Made by a program: the position numbers and the translations under genes. Positions 19,593-27,557 of a stretch of 48,647 nucleotides of DNA are shown in pieces. This stretch comes from Siculibacillus lacustris (lineage in GTDB: Bacteria; Pseudomonadota; Alphaproteobacteria; Rhizobiales; Ancalomicrobiaceae). The stretch is from assembly GCF_004328075.1 (NCBI RefSeq), contig NZ_SJFN01000034.1, positions 1 through 48,647 of the forward strand, read 5' to 3'. Below the pieces are notes generated by a model that was given only the letters and a program-made list of their open reading frames with translations, made no database searches and had not been told where the DNA came from. Position 1 is the stretch's first letter; each line of letters opens with the position of its first letter.

Positions 19593-21683
19593 ATGATCCG
19601 ACTTTCCGTGAGCAGTATTCTTCGGGGGATCATTCTCCTCTTCGCCTTGGTCATCGTGGCCATTTGTGCGCAACAGGCATGGTCCTCCTGGCAGCGCGTC
19701 CGTGTCGCGGATCGGATCGTCGACGCGTCGGTGGCCATGCAGGACATTTTCGTGGCGATGGCCGGGCTGCGCACCGACCGCTCGAATTCGAACCGTGACC
19801 TTCAGGCCGAGGGCGGGGCGAAAGGCGAGAACAAGGCGATGATGGAGGCGCGTCGCGCCGCGATGGAGGCCCTGCCGAAGGCTCTGGTGACACTCGAGCG
19901 CATCTCCACCCCCGAAGTCGCGCAAAGCCGCGGCGCGCTCGCCGAGCAGTATCGCAAGATGGTGGCGCTGCAGGCCGAGTCGCTCGAACAGATGCGGTTG
20001 CCGCTGGCGGAACGACGCAAAGGGGTCGCTCAGGAATACGTGAAGGAGAGCTCGAGCCTCATCAACATGCTCGACGCGATGGGGGGAGCGATCACCCGAA
20101 GCGTCAAGCTCCAGGACGGCATCGTCGACAAGCTGTTCGATGCCAAGGCCATGGCCTGGACGGTGCGCTCCACGGGTGGCGACGCCTCGCTCGTCGTCGC
20201 CAATGCGATCGGCGGCCTGCCCGTCGCTCCGGACGCGCCGCTCGTTCTGGCCGGGCACCTGGCGAAGATGGGCACCGCTTGGCAGGCGATGAAGGCGGTT
20301 CTCGACGGCATCGATCTTCCGGCGGTGATCGGCGCGAAGATCGAGGAGGCGGAGCGGCTGAACTTCACGCCGGACGTGATGGCTCGCTACCCGTCGGTGC
20401 TGAAGAACGTGCTGGCCGGTGGCAAACCGGACGTCTCCGTGGCGGAGTGGAACGTCGACATCCTGCCACGCCAGGGCGCGGTGTTGGGCACGGCCGAAAC
20501 GATTCTCACGGTCGCCAATTCCTATGCCCTTTCGGAGCGTGAGGCGGCCCAGACACGGTTCATGGTTCAGATCGGGGCGCTTCTCGCCGCGATCTCGGCG
20601 ACGGCGGCGAGCCTGTGGTTCGTCGGACGGCGCGTGGTCGGGCCGCTCATCGTCATCCGCGACCGGATGGTCCGCCTCGCGGAAGGCGATCTCGCCACCG
20701 AGGCCCCCTTCACCGACCGCCGAGACGAGATCGGTGCCCTCGGGGCGACCATGAAGGTGTTCCGCGACTCGATGGTCGAGACCGAGCACCTGCGGCTCGA
20801 ACGGGCGAACGAGGAACGGCGCCTGAGCGAGCGCCGGCGCAGCGAAATGAATGCCCTGGCGGACCGTTTCGATACCGCGGTCGGCGGCATCGTCGAGACG
20901 GTGGCGACTGCGTCGAAGGACCTGCAGACCGCCGCGCAGACCCTGACCACGGCGGCCGAACAGACCTCGGCCCAGTCCGCGTCCGTGGCGGCCGCGTCCG
21001 AAGAAGCGTCGGCAAACGTCGCGTCGGTGGCTTCGGCCACCGAAGAACTGGCGTATTCGGTGAAGGACATCGCTCAGCAGGTCGATCGCTCGGCGGACAT
21101 CGCCCGCAAGGCCGTGGTCGAAGCGTCGCAGACCAACGAACGCGTCAAGGGGCTGGCCGTCGCCGCGGATCGGATCGGATCGATCGTCGGCCTGATCAAC
21201 ACCATCGCCGGGCAGACCAATCTGCTCGCCTTGAACGCGACGATCGAGGCGGCGCGGGCCGGCGAGGCCGGCCGCGGGTTTGCGGTGGTGGCCGCCGAAG
21301 TCAAACAGCTCGCCGACCAGACCGCCCGCGCCACGGCGGACATCTCCTCGCAGATCGGCGAGATCCAGCAGGCGACCGATCTCGCCGCCGGGGCGATCGC
21401 CGAAATCGGCCGGACGATCGAAACCATGAACGACATCACCGCGACGATCTCGGCGGCCGTCGACGGCCAGGGGGCGGCGACCGGCGAGATCAGTCGCAAC
21501 GTCCAGGAGGCCTCGCGCGGGACCACCGAGGTGTCGAGCAACATCGCCGGCGTGACGTTGGCCGCGTCCGACTCGAGTTCGGCGGCGCTGCAGGTCCTGG
21601 ATTCGGCGTCGAAGCTGAACCGCCAATCGGATGAATTGCGCGTCGAGGTCGGCCGGTTCCTGGCGACGATTCGCGTCGCCTGA
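19593..21683 (+). CDS. Methyl-accepting chemotaxis protein
   Basis: Transmembrane chemoreceptor of 696 residues. A first membrane helix (about 8-28) and a second (about 325-345, [19 protein letters not shown]) bracket a large helical periplasmic ligand domain of about 300 residues. A HAMP domain follows ([23 protein letters not shown]). The signalling domain has the conserved hairpin tip near residue 536, with [20 protein letters not shown] and [19 protein letters not shown], which contacts CheA and CheW. There is no clear C-terminal CheR-binding pentapeptide. No other chemotaxis genes are nearby; its ligand is unknown. A hairpin terminator follows at 21872. Confidence 0.95.
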   Translation: MIRLSVSSILRGIILLFALVIVAICAQQAWSSWQRVRVADRIVDASVAMQDIFVAMAGLRTDRSNSNRDLQAEGGAKGENKAMMEARRAAMEALPKALVTLERISTPEVAQSRGALAEQYRKMVALQAESLEQMRLPLAERRKGVAQEYVKESSSLINMLDAMGGAITRSVKLQDGIVDKLFDAKAMAWTVRSTGGDASLVVANAIGGLPVAPDAPLVLAGHLAKMGTAWQAMKAVLDGIDLPAVIGAKIEEAERLNFTPDVMARYPSVLKNVLAGGKPDVSVAEWNVDILPRQGAVLGTAETILTVANSYALSEREAAQTRFMVQIGALLAAISATAASLWFVGRRVVGPLIVIRDRMVRLAEGDLATEAPFTDRRDEIGALGATMKVFRDSMVETEHLRLERANEERRLSERRRSEMNALADRFDTAVGGIVETVATASKDLQTAAQTLTTAAEQTSAQSASVAAASEEASANVASVASATEELAYSVKDIAQQVDRSADIARKAVVEASQTNERVKGLAVAADRIGSIVGLINTIAGQTNLLALNATIEAARAGEAGRGFAVVAAEVKQLADQTARATADISSQIGEIQQATDLAAGAIAEIGRTIETMNDITATISAAVDGQGAATGEISRNVQEASRGTTEVSSNIAGVTLAASDSSSAALQVLDSASKLNRQSDELRVEVGRFLATIRVA

Positions 21684-21871
21684 CGCTCAGCGGATCGGAA
21701 GACGCCGGGACCGAGAGGATGGGGATGCCGGACACGGCGCGCGACCCGGCGCCCGGATCCCGGGCGGATCCGCCTTCCACCCCCGGGTCGCCATCCCGAC
21801 ACCGGATCGCCCGGCCGGCGGCGGTGCCGATGACGAAGACGTGAGCGGGCTGCCGCATGAGAGGATGGGGG

Positions 21872-21895
21872 AAGGGCGCCGAAGGGCGCCCTTTT
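21872..21895 (+). terminator. Intrinsic terminator of the chemoreceptor gene
   Basis: AAGGGCGCC (21872-21880), loop GAAG, then GGCGCCCTT (21885-21893) running into TTTT (21892-21895). A perfect 9-bp GC-rich stem with a short U-tract is a convincing intrinsic terminator. Confidence 0.75.
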
Positions 21896-22158
21896 CGATG
21901 ACCGGAGCCGAGGTTCCCGTCCGCTCGGGAGCGGGCGTGGGGTTTCGACCGAAGGACGCCACCCCGCCGAACGCCGGCGCTCGGCGGCTACCGCATCGCA
22001 CCCAAAAACGGCGCTCGTCGGCCAGTCTTTCGCACATGCACACAGATCGGTCGGGCGATCGCGCAGCCGAGCCGGCCCGCGGCGGCGCGCGCCGACGTCG
22101 GATTTCGACGCGTACGCGGCCCGGCCGGCGACGACCGATCGCGCAAGAAACGACGCTT

Positions 22159-22168
22159 ATGATAATCA
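22159..22168. promoter_or_regulatory. Fur-box-like core upstream of the DUF4177-like gene
   Basis: ATGATAATCA matches the centre of the classical Fur box, and the surrounding CTTATGATAATCACTTGC is AT-rich against its background. It lies about 150 bases upstream of the 22320 start. A 10-base core match is weak evidence. Confidence 0.25.
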
Positions 22169-22319
22169 CTTGCAATTAGCGCCTTCGAAGCGTAGCGTAT
22201 CGGAACGCTCGCCGATCCGTCCAACAGCCAATCCATGTTCGGTCGGTCCCGCATTACCGAGCGACGGGTGAGCACTCTATGCGCTTCGCGTCGATCGACG
22301 CAGACCAGGAGGTACAACC

Positions 22320-22526
22320 ATGGAATATCGTATCGAAAGAATCGAATTGAGCGGCGCCGGTGATCGCGACGGTTACCTGACCACCCGCCTCAATGAGTTC
22401 GGCCAGGACGGTTGGCGGGTCTCGAGCATCGATCTGACGCCTCGTTCGTCCTTTGCGGCTCAGAGCATTCCGGTTCTGCTCGAGCGCCCGTTCGTGGCCG
22501 AAGTCAAGACGCGGAACGCGGCCTGA
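22320..22526 (+). CDS. DUF4177-like small protein, 68 aa
   Basis: The ATG at 22320 has an ideal Shine-Dalgarno (AGGAGG, 22307-22312). The sequence MEYRIERIELSG... followed by LTTRLNEFGQDGWRVSSIDLTP matches the DUF4177 pattern, in which an N-terminal beta strand (YkvV.l) is followed by a helix with LNelG.eGWElvsv and another strand. These are tiny cytoplasmic alpha/beta proteins of unknown role. It is monocistronic, ended by a 14-bp perfect hairpin at 22536. Confidence 0.7.
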   Translation: MEYRIERIELSGAGDRDGYLTTRLNEFGQDGWRVSSIDLTPRSSFAAQSIPVLLERPFVAEVKTRNAA

Positions 22527-22535
22527 CATCGCATC

Positions 22536-22568
22536 CGGACCGCGGCCGAGGTGATCGGCCGCGGTCCG
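22536..22568. terminator. Perfect 14-bp hairpin
   Basis: Bases 22536-22549 pair perfectly with 22555-22568 around a GGTGA loop; the stem begins CGGACCGCGG. It starts ten bases after the DUF4177-like stop. There is no T-tract, so it may act as a transcript-end stabiliser or a Rho-assisted terminator. Confidence 0.6.
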
Positions 22569-22616
22569 ACGCCCGGCCACGGCCGAGCCGACGTTCCGCT
22601 GCAATGCGGTAGGTCA

Positions 22617-22646
22617 TAGGGTGGATCGAGCGCAACGAGCTGCACC
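22617..22646 (+). repeat. Single arm related to the 7393 inverted repeat
   Basis: TAGGGTGGATCGAGCGCAAC followed by GAGCTGCACC resembles the arm at 7396-7425 at roughly 80 percent. It lies in the convergent gap between the DUF4177-like gene and the MmyB-type regulator, the same kind of location as the first copy. Confidence 0.5.
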
Positions 22647-22697
22647 GATCGCACCATCCGGGCGACCCGGCGCAACGGCATGCGCGCCCTGCAGGCC

Positions 22698-23531
22698 CTA
22701 GGACTTCGGCAGGAGGGATCGGATCCGTTCGGCGTCGTCCGGCGTCGCCGGATTGTAGACGACCATGCTGAGGTCGGTCCGTCCGTCGACCGCGAAGGCC
22801 GAATATTCGAACGCCAGCGGTCCGAGAATCGGATGGCGGATCTGCTTGACCGCCTCGCCGTGATGGCCGCGCACGTTGTTCTCCGCCCACATCGCCGCGA
22901 ATTCCGGGCTGAGCCGGCAGAGTTCGGCCACGAACGGCTCGACCTCGGCAGCCGCGCCGGCACGAGCCGCATCCACCCGAAATGCCCCCAAGGCGAACCG
23001 CGCCACAGCTTCCCAATCGTATTGTGCGGCCCGCGCGCGCGGGTCGAGGAAGATGTGGCGCAGGATGTTGCGCTGCTCCGGCGGCAGCGAGCCATAGTCC
23101 AGCAACATCACCGTCGACGCCCGATTCCAGGCCAGGACGTCCCAGATCGCCGTCCGGATCAGCGCCGGGCTCGGATCCAGGGCATCGAGCACCCGCTGCA
23201 GCCGCGGCGTGACGCCGTCGCTCTTGCGATAGCGCACCTCGGGCGGACGGCCGAGACCGAGCAGGAACAGGTGCTCGCGCTCGATGTCGGTGAGCATCAG
23301 GGCGCGGGCGATCCGATCGAGGACGTCGGCCGAAGGCGCGCCGCCGCGCCCCTGTTCGAGCCAGGTGTACCAGGTCGGGCTGATGGCGGCCCGCTGGGCC
23401 ACCTCCTCGCGGCGCAGGCCCGGGGTGCGCCGACGCTCGGCGGGAAAGCCGAGGGCCGCCGGATCGAGCTTCAGGCGCCGATCCCGCAGATAGCTCCCCA
23501 GCAGATTTTCGCTCGCGACCGGGACGCCCAT
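22698..23531 (-). CDS. XRE-type regulator with MmyB-like ligand domain
   Basis: Transcription factor of 277 residues. The N-terminal helix-turn-helix is at about 10-75, with GSYLRDRRLKLDPAALG, RRTPGLRREEVAQRAAISPTWYTWLEQGR and DVLDRIARALMLTDIEREHLF. The C-terminal domain from about 110 (RVLDALDPSPALIRTAIWDVLAWN, then NILRHIFLDPRAR and VRGHHGEAVKQIRHPILGPL) is the MmyB-like ligand-binding domain, which is thought to bind small fatty-acid-like molecules. The gene is divergent from an SDR, and regulators of this family commonly control such a neighbour. A 13-bp palindrome lies ten bases before its start, consistent with autorepression. Confidence 0.93.
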   Translation of the reverse strand: MGVPVASENLLGSYLRDRRLKLDPAALGFPAERRRTPGLRREEVAQRAAISPTWYTWLEQGRGGAPSADVLDRIARALMLTDIEREHLFLLGLGRPPEVRYRKSDGVTPRLQRVLDALDPSPALIRTAIWDVLAWNRASTVMLLDYGSLPPEQRNILRHIFLDPRARAAQYDWEAVARFALGAFRVDAARAGAAAEVEPFVAELCRLSPEFAAMWAENNVRGHHGEAVKQIRHPILGPLAFEYSAFAVDGRTDLSMVVYNPATPDDAERIRSLLPKS

Positions 23532-23540
23532 CCTGTTGAT

Positions 23541-23553
23541 TCCTATAATAGGA
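23541..23553. promoter_or_regulatory. Palindromic operator between regulator and SDR
   Basis: TCCTATAATAGGA is a perfect dyad around a central A. It lies 10 bases upstream of the MmyB-type regulator start and 72 bases upstream of the SDR start, in an AT-rich 90-base gap. Likely operator for the regulator, by position. Confidence 0.5.
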
Positions 23554-23624
23554 TAAGATCACTACTTTACCAGAATAGCAGAGCGGTCCAGATGTGTCTC
23601 CGACGAAACCAGGAGACCAGCCTC

Positions 23625-24521
23625 ATGCGTATCTTCGTGACCGGCGCGACGGGAAACATCGGGTCGAGAGTGGTCGAGGATCTGATCGCCGCCGGCCATC
23701 GGGTGATCGGCCTCTGCCGCTCGGACGCCAAGGCCGCGGCCCTCGCCGCGACCGGCGCCGAGGTCTATCGCGGCTCGATCGCCGATCCGGACAGTCTGAA
23801 GGAGGGGGCTGCGCGCGCCGACGGCGTCATCCATCTCGCCTTCAACCACGACTTCTCGCGCTTCGTTCAGAACTGCGAGGACGATCGTCGGGTGATCGCG
23901 GCGCTCGGTTCGGTACTCGCCGGCTCCGACCGGCCGCTGATCGTGACCTCGGGCACGCCGATCGCCAACACCGTGCCCGGCGAGCCCGCCCGAGAAGACA
24001 ACCCGATCGTCGGCTCGGACCACCATCCCCGCGCCGCTTCGGAAGAGGCCGCCGCTCACCTTGCCGCCGCCGGCGTCAATGTCTCCGTGGTCCGGTTGCC
24101 GCAGGTGCACGACCCCGTCTCGCAAGGGTTGATCACGCCGGCGATCGCGATGTTCCGCGCGAAGGGCGGCTGCGCCTATGTCGGCGACGGGCGCAATCGC
24201 TGGCCGGCGGCCCATGTCCTCGACGTCGCCCGCCTCTATCGTCTGGCGATCGAAAAGGCCGAGCCGAATGCCAAGTATCATGCGGTCGCCGAGGAGGGCG
24301 TGGCGATGCGCGACATCGTTGAGGCGATTGCTCGGCGCCTCGATCTGCCGGTCGAATCGGTCGCGCCGGACGCGGCCCCGGCCCATTTCGGCTGGCTCGC
24401 GATGTTCGCGGGCGCCGACATGCCGGCGTCGAGCGCGCAGACGCGCGCCGCCTTGGGATGGCAGCCGACCGGCCCCGGTCTGCTCACCGATCTCGCGCAG
24501 CTGCGGATCTCCGGCGACTGA
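23625..24521 (+). CDS. NAD-dependent epimerase/SDR family oxidoreductase
   Basis: Extended or atypical SDR of 298 residues starting MRIFVTGATGNIGSRVVEDLI (GxxGxxG at about 7-13). VIHLAFNHDF and IVTSGTP are typical of the extended SDR fold, but the YxxxK motif is replaced: the residues after the TSGTP strand include HPRAASEEAAAHL without Tyr, as in the subgroup of SDRs annotated as NAD-dependent epimerases near MmyB-type regulators. RLPQVHD, GDGRNRWPAAHVLDVARLYRLAIEKA and YHAVAEEGVAMRDI are family hallmarks. The ribosome binding site AGGAG (23611-23615) precedes the ATG. The substrate is unknown; it is likely induced through the divergent regulator. Confidence 0.9.
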   Translation: MRIFVTGATGNIGSRVVEDLIAAGHRVIGLCRSDAKAAALAATGAEVYRGSIADPDSLKEGAARADGVIHLAFNHDFSRFVQNCEDDRRVIAALGSVLAGSDRPLIVTSGTPIANTVPGEPAREDNPIVGSDHHPRAASEEAAAHLAAAGVNVSVVRLPQVHDPVSQGLITPAIAMFRAKGGCAYVGDGRNRWPAAHVLDVARLYRLAIEKAEPNAKYHAVAEEGVAMRDIVEAIARRLDLPVESVAPDAAPAHFGWLAMFAGADMPASSAQTRAALGWQPTGPGLLTDLAQLRISGD

Positions 24522-24560
24522 GGCCGGCGCCCGGCGCGCGCCGACGAGACAGGGAACGGT

Positions 24561-24589
24561 AAAAACGGTGGCGGGGCGACGTCCCCGCC
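24561..24589 (-). terminator. Intrinsic terminator of the DUF1203 gene
   Basis: GGCGGGG (24570-24576) pairs with CCCCGCC (24583-24589); read on the minus strand the stem is followed by ACCGTTTTT (complement of AAAAA at 24561-24565). Also sits after the converging SDR gene. Confidence 0.6.
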
Positions 24590-24619
24590 GCTCGACCGAT
24601 GCGCCCCGCTCGGGCTCCC

Positions 24620-25087
24620 TCACACTCGATCGATCCGCCCGGAACAGCAGCCGCGCTCGGCGTTGTGGACGTGGAGGTAGACCGTCGCCTCGTTCTCGAA
24701 CAGTCGGGCGATCAGCGGCTCGAGGTCGCGGCCGTCGACCACGTCGGCGTCGACGATCATCGCCTCTGCGTCGAAGGCCCGCACCGACAGGAGACGCGTG
24801 CGCATCACCTCGGGCACCTCGCCGATCCGGTCGTAGCGCGCCTCGGCGCCTTCGCGCACGTCGATCGCGGGACTCCCACGATAGGGCGACGCCGCCGGCT
24901 GGTAGAGGTGATTGAGCAGCAACAACGTCTCGCCGGGCGCCGCTTCGCGCATTTCGATGCGGTCGGGGTAGCCCGGGCGCTCCCGGGCGACCACGCGGCG
25001 AATGTCGCGCCGCGCCAGTTCGGCCTCCGGCAGGTTCCACAACCGGCGGAACGGTTCGGGTGAAAGTCCGGTGATGCGGGAGGTCAT
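24620..25087 (-). CDS. DUF1203 domain protein
   Basis: A 155-residue protein from the ATG at 25087 (MTSRITGLSPEPFRRLWNL). The DUF1203 hallmarks are clear: PGYPDRIEMREAAPGETLLLLNHLYQPAASPYRGSPAIDVREGA and a C-terminal HVHNAERGCCSGRI with adjacent cysteines. Upstream in-frame starts to 25135 add an atypical Arg/His leader. The biochemical function of the family is not known. It has its own terminator and no obvious operon partner, although the next gene upstream is on the same strand 127 bases away. Confidence 0.88.
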   Translation of the reverse strand: MTSRITGLSPEPFRRLWNLPEAELARRDIRRVVARERPGYPDRIEMREAAPGETLLLLNHLYQPAASPYRGSPAIDVREGAEARYDRIGEVPEVMRTRLLSVRAFDAEAMIVDADVVDGRDLEPLIARLFENEATVYLHVHNAERGCCSGRIDRV

Positions 25088-25214
25088 GGGCGGTGCTCCC
25101 GCGTGGACATGTCGGGAGCATCGCCGGCTCGGCACCCGCCGGCCACCCGATTTCGGACGACGGTCGCAGCGGCGGGGAGGGCACGATCGGAGAGGCGGGA
25201 GCTCCGCCTCTGCC

Positions 25215-25820
25215 TCAAGGTCGCGCCGTCGAGGTCGCGATGCCCAGCGCCAGTGCGCTCGCCGACGAGACCCGCCAGAGCTTTTCCGGCGGTGCCCGGG
25301 TCGCCAGCGGCGCGGCCTGCGGCATGCCGAATTCGTGGTAGGCGGCGATCATCTGAGCGGTCGCGGCGCCGGAATAGCGGTTGCCGTCGGGCGAAAGCGA
25401 GGTGTGGCCCTCGTGGTAGCCGAGCCCGTGCCCACCCTTGGGCGCCACCGCGTCGACGATTCCCTCGGCCCCGACGTAGTGGCGACGCACCCCGCCGGCG
25501 AACAGCACCGTGCAGGCGCTGGCGCAGTTCGATCGGTTCGCGTCGACCAGGGTGACGAGCCCGTCGGCGCGGATCCGCCGGGCGATCTCCACCGCGGGGG
25601 TGATCTTGCCGCCGGGACTGTCGAGATCGACCACCCGCAGCTGCCCCCGCGCCGCCTCGATGGCGGCGATGACGGCGAGGTCGTCGCCCGAGTGGATCAA
25701 CCCACGCAGGACCAGCGTCGAGCCGTGTACCGTGGGCTCGAGGGCGAGCGCCGGCGCCGCGAACCCGGCGATCGCCGCGAGGGCGAGCAGCGGTGCGAAA
25801 GATCTGAAGAGTTGCGACAT
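25215..25820 (-). CDS. Periplasmic ClpP-like serine hydrolase-fold protein
   Basis: A 201-residue exported protein. Residues 1-27 are a signal peptide (MSQLFRSFAPLLALAAIAGF, cleavage near ALA). The ClpP/crotonase fold is visible: an oxyanion-region motif LDSPGGKITPAVEIARRI at about 66-83 and NRSNCASACTVLFAGG at about 95-110, where Ser101 sits at the nucleophile position. A conserved GYHEGH at 134-139 may supply the His. This matches the COG3904-type predicted periplasmic proteins that resemble SppA and NfeD proteases. The two neighbouring cysteines (99 and 103) around Ser101 are frequent in this group. Proteolytic activity and substrate are unproven. Confidence 0.85.
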   Translation of the reverse strand: MSQLFRSFAPLLALAAIAGFAAPALALEPTVHGSTLVLRGLIHSGDDLAVIAAIEAARGQLRVVDLDSPGGKITPAVEIARRIRADGLVTLVDANRSNCASACTVLFAGGVRRHYVGAEGIVDAVAPKGGHGLGYHEGHTSLSPDGNRYSGAATAQMIAAYHEFGMPQAAPLATRAPPEKLWRVSSASALALGIATSTARP

Positions 25821-25850
25821 CGGCGGTTCCTCCGAGAGACGATGGGTAGC

Positions 25851-26219
25851 TCACCCGTCCCGACGGATGCGGCCGCCGGGCCCCGAAGGCCGCCCGATCG
25901 CCACGGTGGAAGCGGCGGGCGGCGGCGCCGCGGGTGCCTGCGGTCCGGCGTGGATCCGGTCGCGGATGGCGATCAGGTCGATGATGAAGGCCTCGAGGTC
26001 GATCAGGCCGACCTTGTAGCAACCGGAACAGCGGTTTTCCGAGACATGGACCCTGAGGAACAGGCGATCGTCCTGCCGGGTCGGGATGAAGCGGATCGCA
26101 TGGAAGCTCTCGACGATCTCGGCGCGGGCGATCTCTTCGTTGCCGAAGTCGATGCCGACGGCCCCGAGCGCGCGCGAGGCGACGCGACGAAGACCGGAGA
26201 AGGCGGAAGACAGGCTCAT
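25851..26219 (-). CDS. CxxC-containing hypothetical protein, 122 aa
   Basis: No family recognised with confidence. From the ATG at 26219 the protein starts MSLSSAFSGLRRVASRALG, a possible amphipathic helix, followed by a compact domain with ESFHAIRFIPTRQDDRLFLRVHVSENRCSGCYKVGLIDLEAFIIDLI. The CSGC pair could bind metal or form a disulfide. The tail is Pro/Ala rich and disordered. It lies 30 bases upstream of the ClpP-like gene on the same strand, so the two are probably one transcription unit, although it has no signal peptide and its partner is exported. An earlier start at 26288 is possible but adds only low-complexity sequence. Confidence 0.6.
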   Translation of the reverse strand: MSLSSAFSGLRRVASRALGAVGIDFGNEEIARAEIVESFHAIRFIPTRQDDRLFLRVHVSENRCSGCYKVGLIDLEAFIIDLIAIRDRIHAGPQAPAAPPPAASTVAIGRPSGPGGRIRRDG

Positions 26220-26453
26220 CGCGACCTCGGGGGCGGCGTCCGTCGGAGATTCGGTCGAACGTCGCGGGCTCTGCCGCTGCGTCCGCACCGAGCCCGGGGC
26301 GGCGGCGGACGGCGTCGGCGCGTTCCCGGGGTGCGGCGAAGATACACCGCCGAGTTGTGATCGGACAGCGTCGCGACGGTCGCGCGCCGTCGATCCGCCC
26401 GTCTTCGACCATGGGCGCCTTTACGCCCGCGCCCGCAGCCGGCATGAAGGAAC

Positions 26454-27392
26454 ATGACCCGCCCGATCCCCTCCCTCGCCGCCATCCGCGCCGGCGGCAA
26501 GCCCGCCGTGGCCCGCGCCCTGGCGCTGATCGAGACCGCCGACGGCAGCGCCGCGCTCGCCGCGCTCCTCGACGCCTGCGCCGCGGAGGCGATCGGCGAC
26601 GTCCTCGGCCTGACCGGCCCGCCGGGGGTGGGCAAATCGACGCTGACCGATGCGCTGATCCGCGCCGCCCGCGCCGAGGGCCGCAGCGTCGGCGTGGTCG
26701 CGGTCGATCCCTCGTCGCGGCTGTCCGGCGGCGCCCTGCTCGGCGACCGCACCCGGCTCGCCACCGATCCCGAGGACGACCGCATCTTCGTGCGCTCGAT
26801 GGCGGCGCGCGACCGCCTCGGTGGCCTGTCCGATCATGCCGTCGCGGCGATCGTGCTGATGCGCGCCGTCTACGACCGGGTGATCGTCGAATCGGTCGGC
26901 ATCGGCCAGTCGGAGGGCGACATCGCCCATGTCGCCGATTGCGTCGTGCTGTGCATCCAGCCGGGCTCCGGCGACAGCCTGCAGTTCATGAAGGCCGGGG
27001 TGATGGAACTGCCCGACGTGGTCTGCGTCACCAAGGCCGACATGGGCGAGGCCGCCCGCCGCGCCGTGGCCGACGTCGCCGGCGCCCTGACGCTCGCCGC
27101 GCCCGGCGCCCCGAAGGTAGCGGTGGTGGCGGTCTCCGCCGCCGCCCGCACCGGCCTCGCCGATCTCGCCGCGGCGATCGAGGCCCATCGCGCAAGTCTC
27201 GATCGCGACGGCCGCCGGCAGGCGCGCCGCGCCGCCCAGGCCCGCCATTGGGTCGAAGACGCCCTGCGCGTGCGCTTCGGCCGGCGCGGTCTTTCCTCCG
27301 TGACGCTTCCGCCCGGCGTCGCCGCCGAGCCCTTCGCGGCGATCGTCCGCCTCTCGGCCGACCTCGACCGCCGCCTCGCGAGCCCGACCTGA
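26454..27392 (+). CDS. meaB: Methylmalonyl-CoA mutase-associated GTPase (MeaB/ArgK)
   Basis: P-loop GTPase chaperone that guards B12-dependent methylmalonyl-CoA mutase. Walker A GPPGVGKST is at residues 55-63, followed by VGVVAVDPSSRLSGGALLGDRTRL, RIFVRSMAARDRLGGLS and VIVESVGIGQSEGDIA, all MeaB signatures. VCVTKAD is the guanine-specificity motif region. The 312-residue length is typical. A Shine-Dalgarno GAAGGA lies six bases before the ATG. The mutase itself (mcm/scpA) is not in the window, so the gene is unlinked from its partner here. Confidence 0.95.
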   Translation: MTRPIPSLAAIRAGGKPAVARALALIETADGSAALAALLDACAAEAIGDVLGLTGPPGVGKSTLTDALIRAARAEGRSVGVVAVDPSSRLSGGALLGDRTRLATDPEDDRIFVRSMAARDRLGGLSDHAVAAIVLMRAVYDRVIVESVGIGQSEGDIAHVADCVVLCIQPGSGDSLQFMKAGVMELPDVVCVTKADMGEAARRAVADVAGALTLAAPGAPKVAVVAVSAAARTGLADLAAAIEAHRASLDRDGRRQARRAAQARHWVEDALRVRFGRRGLSSVTLPPGVAAEPFAAIVRLSADLDRRLASPT

Positions 27393-27489
27393 CGACGCGT
27401 CGCCGACTTCGCGTTTCCCCGCATGACGCGGTCGCGCCTTTAACCCTTTCTCGAGGTTACTCGGCGATGATCGGGGCGATCGGGAAAGA

Positions 27490-27531
27490 GGGCTCGACCG
27501 TGGCCGATCGGCCACAGCGACCCTCGAGCCC
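27490..27531. repeat. Large interrupted dyad before the 27558 gene
   Basis: Outer arms GGGCTCGA (27490-27497) and TCGAGCCC (27524-27531) enclose a perfect 16-bp palindrome GTGGCCGATCGGCCAC (27500-27515). It lies 26 bases upstream of the next start codon, so it may fold in the leader RNA or act as an operator. Confidence 0.55.
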
Positions 27532-27557
27532 CGCTGCTGGGCAGTCTGGTACCGCGT

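Larger units (their letters stand above)
21684..22319. other. Long intergenic region (636 bases)
   Basis: No convincing gene. It begins with the chemoreceptor terminator (21872-21895) and ends with the promoter region of the DUF4177-like gene. Frames open on both strands here are Arg/Pro-rich shadows without ribosome binding sites. An AT-rich patch at 22155-22175 contains a Fur-like motif. Confidence 0.4.

Noticed and set aside
21687-22175. Possible 162-residue gene on the minus strand in the long intergenic region
   Set aside because: Arg/Pro/Ser-rich, no ribosome binding site, and it would run through the terminator hairpin at 21872.
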